Shown piece after piece: positions 1 to 9,360 of a stretch of DNA of 64,000 nucleotides. The notes beneath the pieces were generated by a model, which worked only from the letters and a program-made list of their open reading frames with translations, ran no database searches and was not told where the DNA came from. Made by a program: the position numbers and the translations under genes. Positions within the stretch are counted from its first letter, which is position 1; the number at the start of each line of letters is the position of its first letter. The DNA is from Kiritimatiellia bacterium (GTDB taxonomy: Bacteria; Verrucomicrobiota; Kiritimatiellia; UBA8416; YA12-FULL-48-11), in the NCBI GenBank assembly GCA_028716365.1, contig JAQUPZ010000001.1, positions 124,001 to 188,000 on the forward strand, given 5' to 3'.

Positions 1-2
1 CG

Positions 3-200
3 GGTGCGATTTCAGTCTGTTATCGCGGGAGGTTGAGCAGTGGAATGGATGGCGAACAATTAGAAAAGTTTTTATCGGATCTCATGTTGAAACAGCCGGA
101 TACTGTCTGGCGCCGGGCACAGGAAGAATTGGACCTTACTCCGGAAGGTATTGCCAAATCTGAAAAGATGGAACAGGAAATAAAAACGGACCATGAATAA
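3..200 (+). CDS. cdaA: Diadenylate cyclase CdaA, C-terminal end (partial)
   Basis: This gene enters from the left edge and is too short for the ORF track. Frame 3 is open from base 3 to a TAA at 198-200 and encodes about 65 residues. They begin GAISVCYRGRLSSGMDGEQ, which matches the conserved end of the DisA_N domain of CdaA-type cyclases, followed by a short charged tail. CdaA makes cyclic di-AMP at the membrane, where it is controlled by CdaR. The stop overlaps the next start (193) by 8 bases, so the two are translationally coupled. The next gene being a YbbR/CdaR protein supports the call, since cdaA-cdaR is a widespread pair. The catalytic motifs lie outside the window. Confidence 0.75.
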   Translation, partial: GAISVCYRGRLSSGMDGEQLEKFLSDLMLKQPDTVWRRAQEELDLTPEGIAKSEKMEQEIKTDHE

Positions 201-1131
201 CGTGGAAAAACTTAAAACCATTATTCTGAATAATTGGAAATTAAAACTGCTGGCATCAGGTCTGGCAATTCTGGTTATTTATGAAATCAGAGAGGCAACA
301 AGTTTCGAAGTTCCATATGATATTCCCATCAAGGTGGAAGTTGGTGAAGGTATTGCCATTTTGGATCAACCCAAGACAGTACGGGTGGTTTTTAAAGGTT
401 CCCAGGAAGATCTAAGGCGGCTCAGCCAGAATGAAATAGCGGCAATTATACGGCCCAAAGCAACAGACCCGGCAGGTTCGGAAAAAATAACCATCAAGCA
501 AAGTGATGTTCAGGGGGTTTCCGGTGTTAGAGTAATGCAGATAGAACCACGAGTTATAAAAATAGTTTTTGACCGGGAAATCGAAAAAGATGTTGCAGTT
601 GCAAAACCTTCGATTATCGGAACACCTCTTATCGGAAAAGTAGAGCTTGATTATCAGCCGCGGGTAGTCAAAATCCGTGGTTCAAATCTGCGTTTACGGA
701 ATAAGGAAGAAGTCAGTACTGAGCCGATAGATGTGGACGGGCGTGTGGAGTCTTTTTCCAAGACGGTCAGAATACTGCCGTCGCGTGATACATGGGTGTC
801 CAAGATTCAACCGGCTGAGGTTACAGTTGATGTCAACATAGTGACTGAATCGGTGACAAAAGAATGGAATCATGTTGTGGTGCGTGGAATTGTGGATCCG
901 GGCACTGCCGAAGACATGCATTTTGAGCCGAATTATGTAAAAGTTACGCTTAAGGGACGGATGGAAGAAATTGAAAATGTTATCAGTAATTCCATGATGG
1001 CATTTGTTGATTGTACAATGTTGAGTTCCGGCATGGTCATCGACCTGCCGGTCAAAATACATTTGCCGCCAAATGTGGATGTAGAGACAATAATTGAACC
1101 TGCAGCTGTGAAGGCATTCGGCAACAGGTGA
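193..1131 (+). CDS. cdaR: CdaR, YbbR-domain regulator of diadenylate cyclase
   Basis: This 312-residue protein has one N-terminal membrane segment (about residues 15-30, KLLASGLAILVIYEI) followed by an extracytoplasmic region of repeated beta-rich YbbR modules (about 38-115, 125-200 and 215-305). The topology and the WKLKLLASGLA start are typical of CdaR/YbbR proteins, which bind the membrane-bound CdaA and tune c-di-AMP synthesis. It overlaps the preceding cdaA end by 8 bases and lies 53 bases before ftsK, so it probably belongs to the same transcript. The family call is secure; the regulatory role is taken from better studied homologues. Confidence 0.85.
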   Translation: MNNVEKLKTIILNNWKLKLLASGLAILVIYEIREATSFEVPYDIPIKVEVGEGIAILDQPKTVRVVFKGSQEDLRRLSQNEIAAIIRPKATDPAGSEKITIKQSDVQGVSGVRVMQIEPRVIKIVFDREIEKDVAVAKPSIIGTPLIGKVELDYQPRVVKIRGSNLRLRNKEEVSTEPIDVDGRVESFSKTVRILPSRDTWVSKIQPAEVTVDVNIVTESVTKEWNHVVVRGIVDPGTAEDMHFEPNYVKVTLKGRMEEIENVISNSMMAFVDCTMLSSGMVIDLPVKIHLPPNVDVETIIEPAAVKAFGNR

Positions 1132-1184
1132 GAGTTGATAAATAAACAGATTTCCGGGAAAATCCGGGATAATGGAGTATAAAA

Positions 1185-3584
1185 ATGGCAGGAGTAAGTA
1201 AAGAATCTGAACGCAGTGTCCGTTTTGCATGGGGACTGCTTTTGCTGGCACTGAGCGTACTGCTTGGGCTCAGTATTTTTTCTTATGACTGGAAAGACGT
1301 CAGTTCCCTGGTGGTGTTTCCAAATGACCCGCCGACCAATCTTATCGGTCTTGTAGGAGCATGGCTGTCGTTTGTCCTGTTCTTTCTCATGGGTGCAGGA
1401 GCTTATCTGATTCCTTTCTGGTTCCTTCTGATCGGATTCATAATGATATTCAGGCGCGAAGAACGGATATGGCCAAAGATTGTATGGGCGCTGTTTGCCA
1501 TTATATCTCTGGGTTCAATACTGGAACTTCATGAAGCATCATTTAGTGCAATGTGCAAACGGCTTAACATGCCGGATGCGGGCGGTATTTTCAGCCATGT
1601 AATTACCCGGGATTTTCTTGTTACGTGGCTCAACCCGGTTGGCACGGCTACTCTCGCATGGTCGGCGCTTATAGTTTCTCTTGTGATGTTCATTAAGGTG
1701 GAGACGGTGGCGGCTTGGTTTCATTTGGCATTGGCATGTTGCCGGGGTGGGTACGAAAGATATCAGACCTTTATGCTTGAACGTAAAGACATGCGTGAAC
1801 GCATTGAAAGTGAGAAGGAGGCAATAGAAAAGCAACGCAAGCGTCTTGAAAGAGTTATCCAGAAAGAGGAACGCGTTGCAAGGGTGAGAGACGAACAACC
1901 AGAAGTTAAACCATCAGAGAAAGAAGAAACTGCGCCGATTCGAAGTGTGATCGAGCCGAAGATCCCTGTCAAAACAGAGGAAAAAGAACCCGTAGTTGTG
2001 GAGAAAAAAGCAAAAGAGCCAAAATCACGGGAGGAAAAAAAGACGTCTTCCGGTATTTCTCTCCAGCCGCTTGCGAGTGGTTCCGGCAATTATCAGTTGC
2101 CTCCGTTAAGTCTTCTTGAAACTACGCCAACCAGTCAGAATGGTGATTCAAAAGCTGACATCGAAATTACCGGGAAAATCATTGTGGAGACTCTTGCTGA
2201 ATTTGCCATTGAGGCACAAATCACAAATGTTGAAGAAGGCCCGGCTGTAACGCGTTATGAACTGCTTCCGGCGCCAGGTGTAAAAGTAGAAAAAATCGGG
2301 TCTTTGAGCAATAATCTGGCCCTTTCACTGAAAGCCACAAGCGTGCGTGTTCAGGCACCGATACCGGGAAAGGGTGTTGTGGGAATTGAAGTGCCCAATA
2401 CATCTAAGTCAACAGTTTACCTGCGGGAAATGCTGGAAAGTGAAGTCTTCCAAAGCAGAAAGGCAAAGCTTCCTCTTGTTATAGGAAAAGATGTCGGGGG
2501 TAATGTGATTGTTGCCGACCTTGCCGATATGCCGCATCTTCTGGTTGCAGGTGCAACCGGGACGGGCAAGACTGTTTGCATGAACTCGGTTCTTGCCGGA
2601 CTATTGATGTCTATGACGCCTGACCAATTGCGATTGATGCTGATTGATCCAAAGATTGTTGAATTTTCCCATTACAATCATCTGCCTCACCTGGTGGTTC
2701 CTGTGATTACAGATCCCAAAAAAGTCGTGTTGGGTCTTCGGTGGGCAATCAATGAGATGGAAAAGAGGTATAAACTGTTTGCAAAAGTTGGTGTGAGAAA
2801 TATCGAGGGGTATAACACGCGTATTATTGCAAAGCAGGAGAATCTTTTTGCAGAACTGAATACGCCGGAAACGGAGGAAAAAAGACCGCCGGACAAAGTG
2901 CCTTATATCGTGATTGTCGTGGATGAACTGGCAGATCTGATGATAACTGCACAGGCTGATATAGAGAATTGTGTGGCGAGGCTGGCCCAGCTTTCGCGGG
3001 CAGTCGGTATACACATGATTCTTTCCACACAACGTCCGTCGGTAGATGTAATTACAGGCACGATTAAGGCGAATTTTCCGTCACGTATGGCATTCCAGGT
3101 GGCTCAGAAGGTTGACAGCAGAACCATCCTGGACACTGTCGGCGCTGAAAAACTTCTGGGGCGCGGTGACATGCTGTTTCAGCCGCCCGGTACAAGCAAG
3201 GTAATACGTGCACAGGGTGCCCTGACAACGGACGTTGAAATCAAAAGAATCGTGGATTTTATTAATAAACAGGCTGAACCTGAATATGAAAATGAGATCA
3301 AGGAGAAAATTGACAGGCCGGTTGATTCAATGGATGACGGCGGCGAAGATGAAGAGCTGTTAAACCAGTCAATTGCCATTATAAAGGAAACACAGCGTGC
3401 TTCCACGTCATCCCTGCAGAGAAGACTGAGAATTGGTTATACCCGGGCGGCTCGAATAATGGATATTCTTGAGGAAAGAGGGGTTGTGGGACCTCCTCGC
3501 GGTTCTGATCCGCGTGAAATCCTTATTGATCTTGACGGCCAAATTCCCAACAATGCCGGAGAACAGACAACAGAGGAGTTGTAA
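1185..3584 (+). CDS. ftsK: FtsK/SpoIIIE-family DNA translocase
   Basis: This 799-residue protein fits the FtsK plan. About four membrane segments fill residues 10-180, a charged Lys/Glu-rich linker runs about 195-300, and the motor domain follows. Walker A is GATGTGKT near residue 450 and the Walker B-like stretch is IVIVVDELADLM near 575. A winged-helix gamma domain lies at the C terminus (RASTSSLQRRLRIGYTRAARIMD), the part that reads polar DNA motifs. FtsK pumps chromosome dimers to dif at the septum during division. The ATG at 1185 is preceded by GGAG. The rodZ-like gene starts 2 bases after the stop, indicating one operon. The linker is short, as in SpoIIIE-type proteins. Confidence 0.93.
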   Translation: MAGVSKESERSVRFAWGLLLLALSVLLGLSIFSYDWKDVSSLVVFPNDPPTNLIGLVGAWLSFVLFFLMGAGAYLIPFWFLLIGFIMIFRREERIWPKIVWALFAIISLGSILELHEASFSAMCKRLNMPDAGGIFSHVITRDFLVTWLNPVGTATLAWSALIVSLVMFIKVETVAAWFHLALACCRGGYERYQTFMLERKDMRERIESEKEAIEKQRKRLERVIQKEERVARVRDEQPEVKPSEKEETAPIRSVIEPKIPVKTEEKEPVVVEKKAKEPKSREEKKTSSGISLQPLASGSGNYQLPPLSLLETTPTSQNGDSKADIEITGKIIVETLAEFAIEAQITNVEEGPAVTRYELLPAPGVKVEKIGSLSNNLALSLKATSVRVQAPIPGKGVVGIEVPNTSKSTVYLREMLESEVFQSRKAKLPLVIGKDVGGNVIVADLADMPHLLVAGATGTGKTVCMNSVLAGLLMSMTPDQLRLMLIDPKIVEFSHYNHLPHLVVPVITDPKKVVLGLRWAINEMEKRYKLFAKVGVRNIEGYNTRIIAKQENLFAELNTPETEEKRPPDKVPYIVIVVDELADLMITAQADIENCVARLAQLSRAVGIHMILSTQRPSVDVITGTIKANFPSRMAFQVAQKVDSRTILDTVGAEKLLGRGDMLFQPPGTSKVIRAQGALTTDVEIKRIVDFINKQAEPEYENEIKEKIDRPVDSMDDGGEDEELLNQSIAIIKETQRASTSSLQRRLRIGYTRAARIMDILEERGVVGPPRGSDPREILIDLDGQIPNNAGEQTTEEL

Positions 3585-3586
3585 AA

Positions 3587-4342
3587 ATGGCGCTCGGTGA
3601 AAAATTGCGAAATGCCCGTCTCAATGCAAAACTGACAACTACACAGGTTGCTACAGCGACCCGCATAAAAATTCAAATAATTGAGGACATTGAACGGGAA
3701 GATTTCAGGAGAGTGGCTGCTCCAATTTATGGCAAGGGCTTTATTAGGCTTTTTGCAGAGAAAGTAGGGCTGGATCCTGTACCATTGGTTGAAGAGTATG
3801 TCGGGCGATTTGTGAATCCGGTGCAAGTACAGCTTATTACCGATAAGGGACATGTTTTACAGGGGTCTAAAAAACTGGAACCACTTGCTCCTCACCAGCT
3901 GGATGCAAATATTTTGCCGGATCTTCCCAAGGAACAGGATCTTTTTTCCGCGACAAAAAGGACGGAGATTGTGCCACCCTCGGCAGAACAGCCCGTGAAG
4001 ACGGAAAAAGAATTCCCTGAAGACCATTCTAAAACCACCGGTTCTCTGAATAAAATAATCAGCAAATGCAGAGAACGCATAAATAATCTCAGTGAGCAGG
4101 TTAAATCCATTAATGATCCCTGGCGGCGGCGGGATTTCAGTCTTCCTGTAATCCGTTTCGTCGAATCGCCCATCAAGTGGCTTTCCGTTTTACTCGGTAC
4201 GATTGTTATTGTCATACTTTTACTTTCCACCATCAGCCGCGTGTTTCACCGGAACCAGAAAGAAAATGCTGTTCCACGCGTTGAGGAAACACGGGCGCAA
4301 CTGCGTCTTGGCGCTGAACCGCCGGCCCCTTATGTCAACTAA
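3587..4342 (+). CDS. RodZ-like membrane protein with HTH_25 domain (short form)
   Basis: This 251-residue protein starts with a helix-turn-helix of the RodZ/HTH_25 type (GEKLRNARLNAKLTTTQVA, then IYGKGFIRLFAEKVGLD). It continues through a polar linker to a single membrane helix near residues 198-218 (LSVLLGTIVIVILLL). Only about 30 residues follow the helix, so the periplasmic DUF4115 domain of classical RodZ is absent. RodZ links the MreB cytoskeleton to the cell-wall elongation machine. Its HTH is a protein-binding module rather than a DNA-binding one. It starts 2 bases after ftsK. The stop is clean and rimO follows closely, so this looks like a natural short form rather than a frameshift. 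Confidence 0.75.
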   Translation: MALGEKLRNARLNAKLTTTQVATATRIKIQIIEDIEREDFRRVAAPIYGKGFIRLFAEKVGLDPVPLVEEYVGRFVNPVQVQLITDKGHVLQGSKKLEPLAPHQLDANILPDLPKEQDLFSATKRTEIVPPSAEQPVKTEKEFPEDHSKTTGSLNKIISKCRERINNLSEQVKSINDPWRRRDFSLPVIRFVESPIKWLSVLLGTIVIVILLLSTISRVFHRNQKENAVPRVEETRAQLRLGAEPPAPYVN

Positions 4343-4362
4343 CCGTTTTCCCCAGGTCATGT

Positions 4363-5733
4363 ATGCTTTCCAATTGTGAAATAAAGTCAGACAACAGGCC
4401 TGTGTCGGTGGGCTTTATCAGTCTCGGTTGCGCAAAGAACCTGGTGGATTCCCAGCTCATGGCTGGAGTACTGGTCTCGGAAAATATCAAGCTGGCCCGT
4501 TCCCCCGAAGAAGCCGATATAATTATTGTCAACACATGTGCTTTTATAGAAGAGGCAAGAACAGAATCGCTGGAAATGATAGAGTCGGCCTGTAATCTCA
4601 AGAATAACGGCCCGTGCCGTGCCGTTCTGGTGGCCGGCTGTCTGCCTCAACGTTACAAGGAGGACCTTAAAGCGAAGTTACCGGCTGTCGATGCGTTTAT
4701 AGGTCTGGATGAACTGGAAAAAACAGGAACCGTCATTCGACAACTGGCTGAAGGGAAGCGTGGTATATTCAATGTGTCCAGGAAATCCACAAGGATTTAC
4801 GAACCAAAGGTACCCGGGATAATTTTCACCGGTGGCCCATTCGCCTATTTGAAAGTTGCGGAAGGATGCAATCATCGCTGTTCATTTTGCGCGATACCGG
4901 ACATAAGGGGTGCATACCGGTCAAGAACTGTGTCACAGATAGTCAGTGAGGCGGAAAAACTTTTGGCAAATGGCGTGAAAGAACTGAACCTGATTTCGCA
5001 GGATGTAACATCATATGGCCGTGACCTGAAATATGATACCGATTTGGCCAAGCTTATTGAGGCACTGAGGCAGTTGAAAGGGGATTTCTGGGTACGCCTG
5101 CTATATGGTCATCCCGCGATGGTAAGTGACCGCCTGCTGAAGGTCATGGCTGAAACCCCGCAAATGTGTCATTACTTTGACCTTCCCGTTCAACATAGTC
5201 ATCCGGACATACTTCATGCCATGCGGCGGGGTGACACGATTTTACATGTGGAAAGAATGGCAGACCGGATCAGGCATGTTATGCCGGACGTTACGTTACG
5301 AACGACGTGTCTTGTTGGTTTTCCCGGTGAGACGGACGAACATTTTGAACACCTGCTTGATTTTGTTCAGAAGATAGAATTTGATCATCTTGGCGTATTC
5401 ACTTTTTCACCGGAAGAGCATACCGCGGCTTTTGAACTGTCTGCCTGCCCCGATCCGGAGCTTGCCGCGGCACGAAGAGATGATCTTCTTGTTGTTCAGA
5501 TGGGTATTGTGGAAATGAAAGCAACAAAATTGATCGGGCTTGATACACAAGTTTTGCTGGAAAGAAAAGCGCCTGATAATAATATGTGGATTGGGCGTGC
5601 AAGACGCAATGCTCCGGAGGTTGACGGCGTTGTGTTTGTGGAAAACGTGCCGCATGATAAGCAGGCTGGTGATTTTGTGAATGTGCGCTATACTGCACAG
5701 CAGGAATATGACATGGTAGCAGTCAGTATTTAA
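4363..5733 (+). CDS. rimO: Ribosomal protein S12 methylthiotransferase RimO
   Basis: This 456-residue radical-SAM enzyme adds a methylthio group to the conserved aspartate of ribosomal protein S12. Its N-terminal MTTase domain opens VGFISLGCAKNLVDSQ, with the other cluster cysteines at NTCAFIEEA and AGCLPQ. The radical-SAM cluster motif is CNHRCSFCAIP (about residues 168-178), and a TRAM-like domain forms the end. The phrase SLGCAKNLVDSE is diagnostic of RimO rather than MiaB. It starts 20 bases after the rodZ-like stop, so it probably belongs to the ftsK transcript. Confidence 0.95.
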   Translation: MLSNCEIKSDNRPVSVGFISLGCAKNLVDSQLMAGVLVSENIKLARSPEEADIIIVNTCAFIEEARTESLEMIESACNLKNNGPCRAVLVAGCLPQRYKEDLKAKLPAVDAFIGLDELEKTGTVIRQLAEGKRGIFNVSRKSTRIYEPKVPGIIFTGGPFAYLKVAEGCNHRCSFCAIPDIRGAYRSRTVSQIVSEAEKLLANGVKELNLISQDVTSYGRDLKYDTDLAKLIEALRQLKGDFWVRLLYGHPAMVSDRLLKVMAETPQMCHYFDLPVQHSHPDILHAMRRGDTILHVERMADRIRHVMPDVTLRTTCLVGFPGETDEHFEHLLDFVQKIEFDHLGVFTFSPEEHTAAFELSACPDPELAAARRDDLLVVQMGIVEMKATKLIGLDTQVLLERKAPDNNMWIGRARRNAPEVDGVVFVENVPHDKQAGDFVNVRYTAQQEYDMVAVSI

Positions 5734-5807
5734 GATTGATGATTCCCGATTTATGATTTATTCGGGAAGCTCGATCGGCATTCTAAAATCGTAAATGGGG
5801 TATTTTA
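5734..5807 (+). repeat. AT-rich degenerate intergenic repeat
   Basis: The gap after rimO carries a tandem-like series of GATT/GATTTATGATT words. The 12-mer CGATTTATGATT (5747-5758) recurs in the gap upstream of alr (10511-10522). Such low-complexity words are common intergenic filler in several phyla; no function is claimed. Confidence 0.4.
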
Positions 5808-6401
5808 ATGGCTCAAGATTGGGACATAAAAGCGCGCAGTGAGTCCTGTCATGAATGCAAAATGGCTTTTCAGGACAAGCAACAGTATTTTTCAGCGCTT
5901 GTGTTTGGGAATGAAGGTTACGTCAGGGAAGATTACTGCGGACGTTGCTGGATGGGTGGCAAGAAGGATGTAACATCACCTTACAGTCAATGGCAGGGTG
6001 TTTTCCGTCCACCGCCTCCGCCGCCGGAAGAAGCGTTGAAAAAAGAAACGGCTGAAACACTTTTACGTCGATTGATACAGGATGGGGATGCTTCGAAAAA
6101 AAATGTAATGTATATTCTTGCTGTCATGCTTGAGAGAAAACGAATCCTGGCTGAAAGAGATATACAGAAGCATGATGACGGCGCAAAAGTCATTGTTTAC
6201 GAGCATAAGAAGACAGGCGAAACATTTCTTGTCCCTGACCCGGGACTTCATCTTGACCAGCTTGAACACGTTCAGAAGGAAGTAGTTGAAATGCTTGGAG
6301 GACCAAAATCGCCACAAGCTGTTAGTGCTGAGGGGACAGTTCCTGTTCCTGATGGATCTTCCGGACAGAAGACCGGAGAGACATCCGGCGTTTCAAACTG
6401 A
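5808..6401 (+). CDS. Small zinc-ribbon-like protein of unknown function
   Basis: This 197-residue protein is soluble with no signal peptide. Its N terminus carries two Cys pairs, CHECKMAF near residue 15 and CGRCW near residue 45, spaced as a treble-clef or zinc-ribbon site. A proline run (RPPPPPPEEA) follows, then a helical charged region. The tail is low-complexity and Gly/Ser/Thr-rich. The role is unknown. It lies between rimO and the D-aminoacylase gene on the same strand. The Cys pattern and codon use support a real gene. Confidence 0.6.
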   Translation: MAQDWDIKARSESCHECKMAFQDKQQYFSALVFGNEGYVREDYCGRCWMGGKKDVTSPYSQWQGVFRPPPPPPEEALKKETAETLLRRLIQDGDASKKNVMYILAVMLERKRILAERDIQKHDDGAKVIVYEHKKTGETFLVPDPGLHLDQLEHVQKEVVEMLGGPKSPQAVSAEGTVPVPDGSSGQKTGETSGVSN

Positions 6402-6418
6402 CGACGATTTTTCTGCAC

Positions 6419-7990
6419 ATGGGAATCTGCATGTTTGATATCAAAATAACAGATGGACAGGTTCTTGATGGAACGGGTTGTCCTGCAGCTGTTCTTGATA
6501 TAGGTATTACCGGTGACCAGATTAAGGACATGGGAGACCTTTCGAAGGCCGAAGCAAAACTTATAATTTCAGCTGCTGGAAAATGTGTTTGTCCGGGTTT
6601 TATAGATGCACATTCCCATTCGGATACATACTTGCTGATCGAACCTTCTGCCCCTAGCAAAATTTTCCAGGGAATAACCACGGAAATCGTAGGAAACTGT
6701 GGCGCCTCTGCGGCGCCGCTGGTAGGAAAATACCACATGCCCGCGGACTGGCTGGACAAGGAATACCCCGGTAAATGGAATACCGTGACCGAATACCGTC
6801 AGTTGCTGGGAAAAATGAAACCTGCCCCGAATGTTGTTTTATTAATAGGCCATAATACTTTGCGCGCTGGTGTTGCCGGTTATGAGAACAGGCCATTGTC
6901 AGATTCAGAACTGCGCGAGGCAAAAAAACTGCTGGAACAGAGTATGGAAGAAGGTGGTCATGGTTTCAGTACAGGTTTGATTTATGCACCGGCGATGTTT
7001 GCTTCGCGTGAAGAACTGGTTGAACTTGCGAAAGTTGCAGCGAAACATGACGGCATTTATACCAGTCATATGCGTAGTGAAGGAACGTATCTGCTTAAGG
7101 CAATTGAAGAGGCTGTTTCGATAGGAAGAGACGCCGGTCTGCGGGTACAGATTTCTCATCTTAAAACATCGGGACGGAAAAACTGGCCGTTGGTGGACAA
7201 GGCTATTCGACTGATCCGAAAGGCACGGGAAGAAGGATTGGAAGTGGCCGCCGACAGATATCCCTACACCTCAGGATGTACGGATCTTGATGTCATTTTT
7301 CCGGAATGGGCGGCAGAAGGCGGACGTGAAGTTATTTTGTCACGGCTTCGAAACTCTTCTGAACGTAAACGTCTGAGGGAAGATTTGTTAAAAGAGCAAT
7401 CTGAAAATGACTGGTCCGGTATTACGATCGGTTCAACAAATCATCGTGACAACAAGAAGTTCCGGGGAATGCCTTTGTTTGATATTGCGAAAAGGCTTGG
7501 TATGGAGCCTGTTGATACCGTGTTGTATTTTGCAGCGAGCGATGAATTGAAAACATCAGCGTTCTTTGCCGGGATGAGTGAGGAAAACATGATGAAAATT
7601 CTTGCCGAGCCATACGTAATGCTCGGTACGGACGCTTCGCTCCGTGCCCTTGAAGGACCATTGAGTAAAGATTATCCGCATCCAAGGGCATACGGCAGTT
7701 TTCCCCGTTTCCTCCGTATGTCGCTGGACGGGAAAACAGTTTCATTGCCGGAAGCGGTGCGGAAAATGACATCTCTGCCCGCAAAACATTTTCAAATCAA
7801 AGATCGCGGAATAATTGCGAAAGGGAAAAAAGCTGATATTGTGGTTTTTGATGCCGTTAAACTGAGAGATGTTTCCGACTACTCTGTTCCGCATCAACTG
7901 TCGAAAGGGATAGAATATCTTATAGTTAATGGAGTTTTGACAATAACGAAAGGCGCGATAACGGGCAGTCGGGCCGGAAAAATGTTATAG
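6419..7990 (+). CDS. N-acyl-D-amino-acid deacylase (D-aminoacylase)
   Basis: This 523-residue amidohydrolase should hydrolyse N-acyl-D-amino acids to D-amino acids in the cytoplasm. The metal-binding start is GFIDAHSHSDT, the structural and metal Cys motif is VGNCGASAAP, and later ligands are seen at SHMRSEG, ISHLKTSG and LGTDASLR. The C terminus re-enters the small beta-sandwich (IAKGKKADIVVFD), as in D-aminoacylases and dihydroorotase relatives. The track start gives MGICMFDIK; the inner ATG at 6431 (MFDIK) fits family starts better. A carrier and alanine racemase lie nearby, suggesting use of D-amino acid derivatives. Confidence 0.82.
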   Translation: MGICMFDIKITDGQVLDGTGCPAAVLDIGITGDQIKDMGDLSKAEAKLIISAAGKCVCPGFIDAHSHSDTYLLIEPSAPSKIFQGITTEIVGNCGASAAPLVGKYHMPADWLDKEYPGKWNTVTEYRQLLGKMKPAPNVVLLIGHNTLRAGVAGYENRPLSDSELREAKKLLEQSMEEGGHGFSTGLIYAPAMFASREELVELAKVAAKHDGIYTSHMRSEGTYLLKAIEEAVSIGRDAGLRVQISHLKTSGRKNWPLVDKAIRLIRKAREEGLEVAADRYPYTSGCTDLDVIFPEWAAEGGREVILSRLRNSSERKRLREDLLKEQSENDWSGITIGSTNHRDNKKFRGMPLFDIAKRLGMEPVDTVLYFAASDELKTSAFFAGMSEENMMKILAEPYVMLGTDASLRALEGPLSKDYPHPRAYGSFPRFLRMSLDGKTVSLPEAVRKMTSLPAKHFQIKDRGIIAKGKKADIVVFDAVKLRDVSDYSVPHQLSKGIEYLIVNGVLTITKGAITGSRAGKML

Positions 7991-8022
7991 ACTATTCCAG
8001 CGTTGATTGTGAGGAAGTGTTT

Positions 8023-9330
8023 ATGGCCGAAATTACTTCAAAACCGCGGATACGGCAATGGGTGATTGTTTTCGCAATTACACTTGCGGTTATCACGTAT
8101 ATTGACCGTGTATGTATTTCGCAGGCGGCGGTTGACATCCAGCGCGATTTGGGTTTGTCCAAGGAACAGATGAGTTGGGTGTTTGCTGTATTTACGCTGG
8201 CTTATGGATTGTTTGAAGTACCATTCGGCTGGCTTGGCGACAAGCTGGGTCCGCGACGGATGTTGATGCGTGTAGTGATGATGTGGTCGGTTTTCACGGC
8301 AGCAACCGGCTGGGCATGGAGCTGGATTTCCATGATGACCTGCAGGTTTTTATTTGGAGCCGGTGAAGCAGGTTGTTTTCCCAATATCACAAAGGTGTTC
8401 ACAATCTGGCTGCCTTCACGGGAGCGGGTAAGGGCACAGGGACTGATGTGGCTGAGCGCACGTTGGGGTGGGGCATTTACACCATTGCTGGTGGTATGGG
8501 TTCTGGGACTGGTGGGCTGGCGGTGGGCTTTCACCATTTTTGGCGCAATTGGCATAGTATGGGCCGTCTGTTTTTATATTTGGTTTCGGGATGACCCGCG
8601 CAGTCATCCTGCAATGAGCAAGGAAGAACTGGCGCTTCTGGATGGTGCCGATATGAATGCAGCCGGTCACTGCAATGTTCCGTGGAAACAACTGCTTACC
8701 AGTTCCCGTGTCTGGCTATTGTATATTCCCTACTTTTGCATGAACTACGGATGGTATTTTTACATTACATGGCTGCCGACATATTTGCGTGAGGCACGCG
8801 GAGTCAGTCTAGAGAAGGGCGCGTTGTTAGCTGGCTTGCCGCTTTTCTTTGGCGGGTTGGGCAGTTTGTTCAGCGGATTAATTGCTGCACGGGCCGCTGA
8901 AAAATTTGGAACCGCCCGGTCACGTCGCTTGCTGGCATGTACTGGTCTGGCGTGTGCCGCAGCAATGCTTGTTTTGTCGCCTTACATTCAAAGTCCTACA
9001 ATGGCGATGCTTGTGTTGGGCCTGGCAAGTTTTTCCAATGATCTGGCAATGCCCGGTGCGTGGGGAGCCTGTATGGATATTGGTGGCCGTTTTTCCGGCT
9101 CATTGTCCGGTACTATGAATATGCTGGGCCAGGCTGGTGGCACTATATGCCCAATTGCTGTTGCTTATATTCTTAAGTATACTGGTGGTAACTGGAATGT
9201 GGCGTTTTGGGCAGCAGCAACGGCATATGCGATCGGTGCAATCTGCTGGGTGTTTATTGATCCTGTAACACCATTGGAAAAAACGCCGTCTGAATCACAG
9301 GATCAATCTGTAAAAAAAGAAAACGCATAA
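8023..9330 (+). CDS. MFS transporter, anion:cation symporter (ACS)-like
   Basis: This carrier of about 435 residues has around 12 membrane segments. The signature between helices 2 and 3 is GDKLGPRRM and the opening is TYIDRVCISQAA, typical of the ACS family that imports organic anions such as sugar acids. The track begins at GTG 8017. The ATG at 8023 is preferred because GAGGAA sits 6 bases upstream. It lies 32 bases after the D-aminoacylase gene, so it may import that enzyme's N-acyl substrates, though the substrate cannot be read from sequence. It is convergent with alr. Confidence 0.8.
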   Translation: MAEITSKPRIRQWVIVFAITLAVITYIDRVCISQAAVDIQRDLGLSKEQMSWVFAVFTLAYGLFEVPFGWLGDKLGPRRMLMRVVMMWSVFTAATGWAWSWISMMTCRFLFGAGEAGCFPNITKVFTIWLPSRERVRAQGLMWLSARWGGAFTPLLVVWVLGLVGWRWAFTIFGAIGIVWAVCFYIWFRDDPRSHPAMSKEELALLDGADMNAAGHCNVPWKQLLTSSRVWLLYIPYFCMNYGWYFYITWLPTYLREARGVSLEKGALLAGLPLFFGGLGSLFSGLIAARAAEKFGTARSRRLLACTGLACAAAMLVLSPYIQSPTMAMLVLGLASFSNDLAMPGAWGACMDIGGRFSGSLSGTMNMLGQAGGTICPIAVAYILKYTGGNWNVAFWAAATAYAIGAICWVFIDPVTPLEKTPSESQDQSVKKENA

Positions 9331-9360
9331 TAACGTAATTTATAGTGAATAGACTGGATA

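Noticed and set aside
694-1251. Minus-strand ORF of 185 codons
   Set aside because: It lies antisense over cdaR and its translation is Cys/His-rich and unlike a protein; a shadow frame.
4425-4440. TTGCGCAA inside rimO as an operator
   Set aside because: A single copy inside a conserved coding motif (GCAKN), so chance occurrence is the simplest explanation.
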